The notes below the pieces were generated by a model that was given only the letters and a program-made list of their open reading frames with translations, made no database searches and was not told where the DNA came from. Below, in pieces: positions 1 through 6,033 of a stretch of 6,283 nt of DNA; position 1 is the first letter of the stretch; the number at the start of each line of letters is the position of its first letter. The translations under genes and the position numbers were made by a program. Where the stretch lies: contig JAEZBR010000048.1 of NCBI GenBank assembly GCA_023426935.1, positions 1-6,283 of the forward strand, written 5' to 3'. Source of the stretch: Bacillota bacterium (lineage in GTDB: Bacteria; Bacillota_I; Bacilli_A; Erysipelotrichales; Erysipelotrichaceae).

Positions 1-48
1 AATCTTAAGCAGTTTGTCGATGTTCTTCTAAAATTTAACCTCAGATAG
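1..48 (+). CDS. C-terminal tail of an unidentified gene (partial, cut by left edge)
   Basis: Reading from base 1 gives 15 codons (N-L-K-Q-F-V-D-V-L-L-K-F-N-L-R) and then TAG at 46-48. The next base begins the stem of a strong intrinsic terminator, which is where the end of a gene would be expected. A second frame starting at base 2 also stays open, to TAA at 29-31, but gives only nine residues, so the choice of frame is not certain. The product cannot be identified from so little sequence. The terminator itself argues that some + strand transcription unit ends here. Confidence 0.35.
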   Translation, partial: NLKQFVDVLLKFNLR

Positions 49-85
49 AAAACAACTTATGGTGATTACCCGTAAGTTGTTTTTT
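49..85 (+). terminator. Intrinsic terminator of the unit left of the window
   Basis: An 11-bp perfect inverted repeat (AAAACAACTTA at 49-59, TAAGTTGTTTT at 73-83) is extended inward by a U-G wobble pair and two G-C pairs (60-62 with 70-72). This leaves a 7-base loop at 63-69. The right arm runs into six consecutive T's at 80-85. The T-tract lies on the + strand side only, so the element should work for + strand transcription from outside the window and insulate the aldolase gene from it. Confidence 0.85.
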
Positions 86-202
86 CCTTGTATTTAAACA
101 CCTTTTATTCTTCATGCGTAATTACTAAGGTTACCCTACCCTTTCGTCATGACAATAAGATTCTTAATCTCTTTTCGATGTCACCTCATTATTAAGGAAA
201 AG

Positions 203-211
203 TGCTAGAAT
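203..211 (+). promoter_or_regulatory. Putative extended -10 promoter for the aldolase gene
   Basis: The bases TGCTAGAAT contain a TAGAAT -10 hexamer (206-211) preceded by a TG one base upstream, the extended -10 pattern of sigma-A promoters. No convincing -35 hexamer sits 15-19 bases upstream, which is tolerated by extended -10 promoters. Initiation would fall near base 218 and give a leader of about 28 bases carrying the ribosome binding site. The rest of the gap (86-202) is AT-rich. It shows only short palindromes (for example 118-125, and a 5-bp repeat at 158-170) and no clear catabolite-response element. Confidence 0.4.
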
Positions 212-230
212 ATGGATGTAGGTTCTACTT

Positions 231-237
231 GAAGGAG
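231..237 (+). promoter_or_regulatory. Ribosome binding site that fixes the aldolase start
   Basis: GAAGGAG lies 8 bases before the ATG at 246. The possible GTG start at 237 overlaps the last base of this site and therefore cannot be served by it, so the ATG is the true start. Confidence 0.85.
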
Positions 238-245
238 TGATAATA

Positions 246-1136
246 ATGAACCAAAAGCAATTGAATCGGATGCATAGTGATCAGGGTTTCATCGCCGCTT
301 TGGATCAGAGCGGTGGTTCAACGCCTAAAGCGTTGAAAGCTTATGGTATCAATGAGGATGCTTATAAGAATGAAGAAGAGATGTTTGACTTAGTCCATCA
401 AATGCGGACCAGAATCATTACTTCTCCGGCCTTTACTTCCGACCATATTCTCGCTGCTATTCTTTTTGAACAGACTATGGATCGTAAAATCGAAGGTAAA
501 TATACCGCCGATTATCTTTGGGAAGTTAAAGGAATCGTCCCGATTTTAAAAATCGATAAAGGCTTAGCGGAAGCGAAGAATTCGGTTAGATTAATGAAAC
601 CGATCCCCGGCTTAGATGACACCTTAAAACATGCCGTAGAAGATCGCCATATCTTTGGGACCAAGGAGCGTTCCGTAATCTTGGATTATAACGAAGAAGG
701 AATCAAAGACATCATTAATCAGCAATTTGAGATCGGTTTACAGGTCTTCCATGACGGTCTAGTACCGATTCTGGAACCGGAGGTCGATATTCATAATCCG
801 CATAAGAAAGAATGCGAAACTCTGATGAAGGAAGAGATCAAGAAACATCTTGCGAAGTTGGATTCAGAGGTTCGCTTAATCTTTAAGGTTACAATCCCGG
901 ATGTCGATAACTTCTACGCTGTTTTGATGGAAGATCCGCATGTCGTCAGAGTCGTTGCGTTATCCGGTGGCTATTCTCAGAAGGAAGCCAACGAAAAGCT
1001 CATGCATAATCATGGCTTGATTGCCAGTTTCTCCAGAGCATTAGCTCAAGATTTGAATGCTCATCAATCCGATAAGGAATTCGATAAGACGCTAGCAACC
1101 GCAATCGATCAGATCTACGCTGCTTCTATCGCTTAA
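246..1136 (+). CDS. fda: Class I fructose-bisphosphate aldolase
   Basis: Cytoplasmic glycolytic and gluconeogenic enzyme that cleaves fructose 1,6-bisphosphate to dihydroxyacetone phosphate and glyceraldehyde 3-phosphate through a Schiff base, without metal. The protein is 296 aa from the ATG at 246, the same length as the Staphylococcus class I enzyme as I recall it, and similar along its whole length. Visible landmarks are ALDQSGGSTPKAL (18-30, holding the Asp of the phosphate/base region), TSPAF (59-63), KIDKGL (102-107), EPEV (177-180, catalytic Glu candidates), FKVTIPD (213-219, with K214 the likely Schiff-base lysine), LSGGY (239-243) and FSRAL (262-266). The longer GTG-initiated form (299 aa) is rejected because its start overlaps the ribosome binding site. 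The gene stands alone between two terminators. No frameshift or missing active-site residue is apparent. The family is clear; the exact lysine assignment is by analogy. Confidence 0.96.
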   Translation: MNQKQLNRMHSDQGFIAALDQSGGSTPKALKAYGINEDAYKNEEEMFDLVHQMRTRIITSPAFTSDHILAAILFEQTMDRKIEGKYTADYLWEVKGIVPILKIDKGLAEAKNSVRLMKPIPGLDDTLKHAVEDRHIFGTKERSVILDYNEEGIKDIINQQFEIGLQVFHDGLVPILEPEVDIHNPHKKECETLMKEEIKKHLAKLDSEVRLIFKVTIPDVDNFYAVLMEDPHVVRVVALSGGYSQKEANEKLMHNHGLIASFSRALAQDLNAHQSDKEFDKTLATAIDQIYAASIA

Positions 1137-1145
1137 CATTAAAAT

Positions 1146-1176
1146 AAAAAAGGCTGCAGGTAATGCAACCTTTTTT
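1146..1176. terminator. Bidirectional intrinsic terminator between convergent units
   Basis: AAAAAAGG-C-TGCA (1146-1158) pairs with TGCA-A-CCTTTTTT (1164-1176), with one C/A mismatch inside the stem and a 5-base loop (1159-1163). On the + strand the hairpin ends in T6, 10 bases after the aldolase stop codon. Read on the - strand the same hairpin ends in TTTTTTATTTT, so it also serves the five-gene operon that finishes at 1244. The two arms supply both U-tracts. Confidence 0.85.
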
Positions 1177-1243
1177 AATGATTGATTATCATAAAACCGA
1201 TAATAATGATATTTAAGTACTAAAGTATCTTGATAGGTAAAAA

Positions 1244-2380
1244 CTAATGAACCTTCTGATTAGCTTTTTGATTGATAAAGTCCTTTGATAAGGTATAGAT
1301 CAAAGCGAAGATTGGTACTCCTAAAATCATACCGAAGATACCGAATAATCCTCCGCCGACTAAAACCGCAAAGATAATCAAGATACTTGGTAAACCTAAC
1401 GAACCGCCTAAGATATGCGGAGCTAAAAAGTTTCCGTCAAATTGCTGCATGATCAGAATGAAAACCCCAAACCAGATCCCTTTCCAAGGATCGATGATAA
1501 AGAGAATGATCCCGCAGGGTATCGCTCCGATGAACGGACCAAAGAACGGAATCATATTGGTTAAGCCGATGACAAAACCAATCAGATACGGATAATCCCA
1601 GCCAAAGACTAAGCAGGCAATTAGCGTAATAACGCCAACAAATAAAGCATCCAAGGCCTGACCGGAAACATACTTGGTAAAGATTTGAATACTGATCTGA
1701 CAGATGCGAATGATGCGCTTACTGATCGCTTCCGGAAGTAAAATTTTAATAACCTTTTTAACACCGTTGTTAGTCTTCTCATAACCGGATAAGAAGTAGA
1801 TGGAAATGATAATTCCGACTAATACATTTCCTACGCCGGTAACTAAATTCTGAATATAGGAGACCGTGTTATTGATGATAGTAACTAGATTGGTGGATAG
1901 ATATTCCGTAATCTTGGTAATCATATTAGTCAGATAATTCATGACTTGATCGACAATCTGACCATACGCAGTATTCCAAGATTGGAAATCATTCAGCCAA
2001 TTCTGAACTGCCGAGGCATAAGTTCCTAACGATTTAGTTAAAGTAACTAAACTAGAGATCAATTGAGGAACGATCATCACGAAGAATAACGTAATCAATA
2101 ACAGTAACAGTATTTCACTGATGGTTACTGCAATGTAACGACAGGCTTTCGATTTTAATTTAGTATGTTTACTTAAAAGTTTTTCAAAGAAAGACATGAT
2201 TGGTCTTAACATTAAGGTCAATGCATAACCGATAATAAACGGAACCAGGGCTCCAAATAATTTTCTAAAGAAAGTTCCGATTCCCGGGAACAGATATAGC
2301 AACAAAGCGACAATCGCTAAGATCGCCAGAATTAAGATAATTCTAATCAATTGTTCCTTATCAATTCCTTGTTTATTCAT
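1244..2380 (-). CDS. AI-2E family membrane transporter (PF01594 type)
   Basis: A 378-aa polytopic inner-membrane protein. Members of this family have been linked to autoinducer-2 export (E. coli TqsA) and in other cases to Na+/H+ antiport, so the substrate cannot be assigned. Hydrophobic segments lie near residues 11-31, 41-60, 84-106, 182-198, 245-260, 263-297 (two), 302-312 and 332-365. A less hydrophobic stretch (about 107-180) sits between the third and fourth, as is usual in the family. The hallmark segment IPFFGPFIGAIP is at 277-288, followed by FLAPHILGGSLGL (318-330). Length is typical. Its ATG overlaps the end of the upstream kinase-like gene by 8 bases, and only a weak AGG-type ribosome binding site (2385-2388) precedes it, so translational coupling is likely. 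It is the last gene of the operon and ends in TAG about 70 bases before the shared terminator. B. subtilis YrrI is a relative encoded near yrrN/yrrO. Confidence 0.9.
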   Translation of the reverse strand: MNKQGIDKEQLIRIILILAILAIVALLLYLFPGIGTFFRKLFGALVPFIIGYALTLMLRPIMSFFEKLLSKHTKLKSKACRYIAVTISEILLLLLITLFFVMIVPQLISSLVTLTKSLGTYASAVQNWLNDFQSWNTAYGQIVDQVMNYLTNMITKITEYLSTNLVTIINNTVSYIQNLVTGVGNVLVGIIISIYFLSGYEKTNNGVKKVIKILLPEAISKRIIRICQISIQIFTKYVSGQALDALFVGVITLIACLVFGWDYPYLIGFVIGLTNMIPFFGPFIGAIPCGIILFIIDPWKGIWFGVFILIMQQFDGNFLAPHILGGSLGLPSILIIFAVLVGGGLFGIFGMILGVPIFALIYTLSKDFINQKANQKVH

Positions 2381-4073
2381 GTTTACCTGCTAAGTGAAGA
2401 ACTAGTTCTTTCACTGATTCCGTAATCTTTTCTTTGCCATTCTCTAAACCTAAACGGGTATAGATCTCACCGATATAAGTACCTTGTTGCTCTAAAGCGA
2501 CGAAGATCTTATCCCAGATCTTATCGCATTGTTCACTCTTCTGCATCGGTCCGAAAGGATTAGCGAAATAAGTATCCGAAATTCCTTTTTCGCCAGTTGT
2601 TCCCAAAGCCATTCTTCTTCCTTGGATAAAGACTTCTTTAGCTTTCTCCAAATTTTCGAAGCGATGGATTCCGACTTTTTCTTCATAGTTATTCGCATAT
2701 AAAACATAATCGATTTTTTGATTCGAAGTTATAAGTTCGTATGGCGAGGAAGGCAAGATTACTCTGGCATTCAAAGTTGAAGTCGGGTTCATAAAGATAC
2801 TTCGTTCCATGTCCTTATAAGGGGTTGCCCGATCCAAATCATCCAACCGGATAAACGCTCCGATCTCGGTTCCTTGGGCATAAACATAATTATCTTCTTG
2901 ATGGAAAGAACCCATATCATCGAAGACGACATCGGTTTTTAAAATATCATCCTGCGCAATCGTCTTTAACGCTTCGATTGATTCAGATTTACCAGCCCCG
3001 GAATCGCCGATAAATACCACATTCTTGACTGTATGATCCTTAAAAAAGATTCTAACCATTGAGCCGTGAATTGGTAACCAACCCCGCTCCATCATCGTTA
3101 AATTATGCAGAGTTAAAACAATTTTCTTTAGATATCCGAAATATTCGATCTGATCGCAATAGGATAATGAGCCGATCCACATTTCATTTTGGACATCGTG
3201 GAAGAAAACCGTCTCTTTTTTCTCGTCCTGATTACCGAAAATTACAATCGCATCGGGTTTATTGACACAATCATCCGAATTCGCCAACTCAAATAAATTA
3301 GACATTGCGACCGCTTCCGCTAAATAATCTTCATGGAAATAAACAAAAATCAGTAAATTACCGACTCTTACCGGATAACAATACCACTCGGATTGATTAC
3401 CAGTAAAATAACGGATGGGATTTTCCTTAACTTCGGTAAACATTCCGGTACGTTTATTACTGGTCGGATACAGCATCAACGGGGTTCTTAACATGACCGT
3501 ATTGATAAACTGAATATTCTTTAACTGATTATATTCGTTGGGTAATTTGGTGTGATAGGTCCTTAAAACTAACGAACCGTTAGAACCAGCCGACAATTGT
3601 CGATAAATCCGATTCTTGCGGCCTTGTAACTTCTCTTCGAGGCGACGATAAATCGAAATGATCAATGCATTGAAATTCAGATCGGCATCCATAAAACTCT
3701 GGAACTGAATGCTGGAACTCGAAGAAGAACTGACAGTCGTAAATCTTTCCAGCTTCCGCCAGTAATCATAACCTCTTTCGACTAACGATAATAAACGTAA
3801 TACATCCAGCTGATTGATCTCCGGGATATCACTAAGATCCATGACCATTAATAGTTTTAAGGTGGTAACTAGATGCGGAATATACTCTTCCAAGGTCTGT
3901 TCTCTGACGGCCCAATGGTACATTTCAATATCATTTACGGCTAACCACATCAGAAAACGTTTTAAGAACAACGCGAATCCTTTGGAAGACAATAATTCTT
4001 CCGGGGTCTTATAGTACGCGACCGAGAAATTAATGATCGCGGTCTTATTTCTGAGATATAAAGCTTCTTTCAT
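2373..4073 (-). CDS. P-loop protein with an HPr-kinase/PEP-carboxykinase-like domain, function unknown
   Basis: A 566-aa soluble protein without signal peptide or membrane segments. The C-terminal part (about 335-510) resembles the PEPCK/HPr-kinase P-loop fold: IHGS at 335-338, Walker A GDSGAGKSE at 356-364 (K362, S363), an acidic VVFDDMG (382-388) in the kinase-2 position, then GTEIGAFIRLDDL (401-413), NARVILP (435-441) and DTYFANPFG (500-508). The Walker A is closer to HPr kinase than to the GLSGTGKTT of ATP-dependent PEPCK. I do not see the PEPCK substrate motifs or the HPr-kinase C-terminal signature, so both enzyme names would be over-annotation. The N-terminal 330 residues are unrecognised and carry seven serines in a row at 115-121. 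ATP binding and phosphotransfer are inferred from the fold; the substrate is unknown. The start is well supported by AAAAAAGGAG five bases upstream. The gene lies 36 bases after the methyltransferase and overlaps the transporter by 8 bases. Confidence 0.85.
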   Translation of the reverse strand: MKEALYLRNKTAIINFSVAYYKTPEELLSSKGFALFLKRFLMWLAVNDIEMYHWAVREQTLEEYIPHLVTTLKLLMVMDLSDIPEINQLDVLRLLSLVERGYDYWRKLERFTTVSSSSSSSIQFQSFMDADLNFNALIISIYRRLEEKLQGRKNRIYRQLSAGSNGSLVLRTYHTKLPNEYNQLKNIQFINTVMLRTPLMLYPTSNKRTGMFTEVKENPIRYFTGNQSEWYCYPVRVGNLLIFVYFHEDYLAEAVAMSNLFELANSDDCVNKPDAIVIFGNQDEKKETVFFHDVQNEMWIGSLSYCDQIEYFGYLKKIVLTLHNLTMMERGWLPIHGSMVRIFFKDHTVKNVVFIGDSGAGKSESIEALKTIAQDDILKTDVVFDDMGSFHQEDNYVYAQGTEIGAFIRLDDLDRATPYKDMERSIFMNPTSTLNARVILPSSPYELITSNQKIDYVLYANNYEEKVGIHRFENLEKAKEVFIQGRRMALGTTGEKGISDTYFANPFGPMQKSEQCDKIWDKIFVALEQQGTYIGEIYTRLGLENGKEKITESVKELVLHLAGKHE

Positions 4074-4078
4074 TTCGA

Positions 4079-4088
4079 CTCCTTTTTT
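4079..4088 (-). promoter_or_regulatory. Ribosome binding site of the P-loop protein gene
   Basis: On the - strand AAAAAAGGAG ends 5 bases before the ATG at 4073. It lies in the only intergenic gap of the operon longer than one base (4074-4109), which holds no terminator or obvious promoter. Confidence 0.75.
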
Positions 4089-4109
4089 CTAGTTTCATTT
4101 AAGCATCTT

Positions 4110-4829
4110 TTAGTGTCTTTGTCGATAGACTTCATAAGCGATAACCGCTAAAGCACTGCCGGTATTTAAGGCATTCCTAAAGTCATTGGCATAAGGAATA
4201 TCAATCGTTAAATCACAATTTTGGGTAAGCGGTTTAGCTAAGCCTCTTAGCGGTCCGCCAATGGCGATTAAACAATCGGATTTAAAATCTGCCTGATAGA
4301 GATTAACCGCATCTTTACGTCCCGCCACAACGATCTTAACCCCTCTTTTTTTTAATTTGGCGATTGTTTCATCGTCATATAAACAGATGGGTAATAATTC
4401 TAAAGTGCCGGCCGAACTTTTGGCAATGGTAGTCTCCTCAGTTCCCCATTCTCTTTTAGGAACAATCAATCCCTGACAGCCGGCCGCATATAAAGTTCTT
4501 AAGGCATAGCCATAGTTATAAGGATCTTCGATTCCTTCTAAATACGCTAAGAAGAGCGGTTCTTTATTTTCTAATAATTGATCAAGATCGTCATATTCTC
4601 GGGGGCAACAATAAGCGATCAACCCGCCATGCGTTTTACCGTTAGCTACCTGATTAATACTTTCCAAAGGTTTATATTTAATCTTGATTCCTCTTTGGGT
4701 TGCCAGTTTCAAAATATAATTCTGATCCTGATTACGGTTATGGTCCCTAACCCAGAGCTCCTTTATTTCTCGTTTCTTCCCGTTGATTGCGGCTTTGACC
4801 GCAATCGAACCTTCCATGACTAAATCCAT
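4110..4829 (-). CDS. SpoU/TrmH-family RNA 2'-O-methyltransferase, divergent
   Basis: A 239-aa SAM-dependent RNA ribose methyltransferase of the SPOUT (trefoil-knot) class. The N-terminal part (about 1-85) resembles the substrate-binding domain placed before the knot in RlmB-like proteins, including HGGLIA at 67-72. Motif 1 is LEGIEDPYNYGYALRT (97-112) with the conserved Asn and Arg (N105, R111), followed by the typical KSSAGTLELLP (137-147). Motif 2 is IGGPLRGL (190-197), where the usual glutamate (as in GPETRGL of TrmL) is replaced by proline. Motif 3 is IPYANDFRNALNTGSA (211-226), keeping the Leu-Asn pair but not the common NVS sequence, and ending in YEVYRQR. The target could be 23S rRNA or tRNA; sequence alone does not decide. 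Its ATG is one base after the U32 stop codon, with a near-perfect ribosome binding site inside the U32 gene. The coding strand carries A8 at 4346-4353. Confidence 0.88.
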   Translation of the reverse strand: MDLVMEGSIAVKAAINGKKREIKELWVRDHNRNQDQNYILKLATQRGIKIKYKPLESINQVANGKTHGGLIAYCCPREYDDLDQLLENKEPLFLAYLEGIEDPYNYGYALRTLYAAGCQGLIVPKREWGTEETTIAKSSAGTLELLPICLYDDETIAKLKKRGVKIVVAGRKDAVNLYQADFKSDCLIAIGGPLRGLAKPLTQNCDLTIDIPYANDFRNALNTGSALAVIAYEVYRQRH

Positions 4830-4830
4830 C

Positions 4831-6033
4831 TTATGACCTCCTTCTGGTATAATCGCCGGTATTTACCGGCTTAGGTACTTCAATCTTCAGCTGCTGCATC
4901 GGTAGATTGGCAACCGTTAAAGAGAGATTGTTCTCATCTAACATCTTATTGACCGGGAAACTGAATAGTTGTTCATGGGGGGTGACCATTTCCAATTCTT
5001 CCCCGATCTCAAAATGGTTTCGCATTCTGATCGTAGCGAGTTTTGTTTTAGAATCATATCCGGTAACTTCGCCAATATAATCCTGGGCAACCGTATCTCT
5101 TAATTTTGGTCGAAGAATCATTTCTTCGGGCTTTGACGCAATTAAGAAGCCGGGGAAAGTTTCCCGATTCTGAACCGGACCCATAATTTTGCGAGCTTCA
5201 TTTAAGTCAGTGGAAGTTATCTTACCCGATTCATAGTATTTATCAATTAAGTAACGGTAGGCTTTTGTGACACAGGCGACATAATATCCGCTTTTCATCC
5301 GGCCCTCAATTTTTAAGGAAGAAATTCCCAGCGCTAATAAACAATCTAAATACTTAAGAGTCTCCAGATCCTTCGAACTCATTGTAAAGAAGGAGGTTTC
5401 ATCATTTAATTGTTTCTCACCGTCGCTTAGATAATAATTCCAGCGGCAACATTGTGCACATCCGCCGCGATTCGCATCCCGATCCGTTAGGACATTGCTT
5501 AATAAACAACGTCCGGAATAATTTGAACACATTCCGCCGTGAATGAAGACTTCTAGTTCTAAAGCTGAAACATGCTTTATCCTTTCAATCTCGCTTAAAG
5601 ATAATTCCCGTCCTAACACGATTCTTTGAACTCCCAGATTTTTCCAATATTTAATACTTTCACTATTTAAGGTATTCTGCTGGGTTGAAAGATGAAGCGG
5701 AAGATCCGGCACAAATTGATGGGCTAACTTAATTAAATAGAGCGAAGAAACAATAATCCCGGCAACGCCGACTCTTTTTAGCTCATTTAAATACTCGATA
5801 ACTTCTTGCAAGTCTTCTTCCCTAGGCATCATATTGACCGTGACATAGATCTTGGCTTGATGTTCCTTCGCGAATTCAACCCCTTCTTGAATCTGTTCCA
5901 GGGTCAGATTTCCGGCACGATTGCGTAGCGATAATTTTTTCCCACCACAATAAACCGCATCGGCACCGAAACGGATTGCGATCTTTAATCTTTCCAAATC
6001 TCCGGCGGGTATTAATAGTTCACTCTGGTTCAT
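4831..6033 (-). CDS. trhP2: U32-family protein, probable tRNA 5-hydroxyuridine synthesis subunit TrhP2 (YrrO-like)
   Basis: A 400-aa cytoplasmic protein of the family long named peptidase U32 or collagenase-like protease. Characterised bacterial relatives are RNA hydroxylation factors: E. coli TrhP (YegQ) and the B. subtilis YrrN/YrrO pair make 5-hydroxyuridine at tRNA position 34 using prephenate. Landmarks are ELLIPAGDLERL (5-16) opening a TIM-barrel-like domain, FGADAVYCGG (22-31), and the U32 signature EVFIHGGMCSNYSGRCLLS (161-179), with Gly at 167 where Ala or Ser is usual. Further landmarks are GGCAQCCRW (190-198), SLKIEGRMKSGYYVA (239-253) and a C-terminal beta domain (about 316-390) of the kind found in the longer U32 proteins. 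C169, C176, one of C192/C195/C196, and C231 are candidate Fe-S ligands. AAGGAAA (6037-6043) precedes the start, which overlaps the end of the upstream gene by 14 bases. The pairing with a small U32 protein supports the YrrO assignment; a protease role is unlikely. Confidence 0.88.
   Translation of the reverse strand: MNQSELLIPAGDLERLKIAIRFGADAVYCGGKKLSLRNRAGNLTLEQIQEGVEFAKEHQAKIYVTVNMMPREEDLQEVIEYLNELKRVGVAGIIVSSLYLIKLAHQFVPDLPLHLSTQQNTLNSESIKYWKNLGVQRIVLGRELSLSEIERIKHVSALELEVFIHGGMCSNYSGRCLLSNVLTDRDANRGGCAQCCRWNYYLSDGEKQLNDETSFFTMSSKDLETLKYLDCLLALGISSLKIEGRMKSGYYVACVTKAYRYLIDKYYESGKITSTDLNEARKIMGPVQNRETFPGFLIASKPEEMILRPKLRDTVAQDYIGEVTGYDSKTKLATIRMRNHFEIGEELEMVTPHEQLFSFPVNKMLDENNLSLTVANLPMQQLKIEVPKPVNTGDYTRRRS
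4836..4843 (-). promoter_or_regulatory. Strong ribosome binding site of the methyltransferase gene
   Basis: AAGGAGGT on the - strand, six bases before the ATG at 4829, is embedded in the last codons of the U32 gene. It fixes the methyltransferase start and ties its translation to ribosomes finishing the U32 protein. Confidence 0.85.

Noticed and set aside
86..202. Possible operator palindromes (GTAATTAC at 118-125; AGATT-CTT-AATCT at 158-170) upstream of the aldolase gene
   Set aside because: Too short to separate from chance, and neither matches a catabolite-response element or another operator I know.
1185..1230. Weak inverted repeats (TATCAT/ATGATA and TACT-AA-AGTA) between the two convergent units
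   Set aside because: Short, AT-only or nearly so, with long loops and no U-tract; expected by chance in AT-rich DNA next to a much better terminator.
2492..2707. 71-aa open frame on the - strand inside the P-loop protein gene
   Set aside because: It is a lysine/serine-rich frame wholly inside a well-supported gene on the same strand, without recognisable domain or its own clear ribosome binding site.
3059..3265. 68-aa open frame on the + strand opposite the P-loop protein gene
   Set aside because: Antisense to a strong gene, with low-quality composition and no family resemblance.
3814..4014. 66-aa open frame on the + strand opposite the P-loop protein gene
   Set aside because: Antisense shadow without domain, ribosome binding site or promoter.
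2373..4073. Annotation of the 566-aa protein as ATP-dependent PEP carboxykinase
   Set aside because: Only the general P-loop fold features are visible; the Walker A differs from PEPCK and I do not see the substrate-binding motifs.
4578..4823. 81-aa open frame on the + strand opposite the methyltransferase gene
   Set aside because: Antisense to conserved SpoU coding sequence; its hydrophobic look comes from the complement of charged codons.
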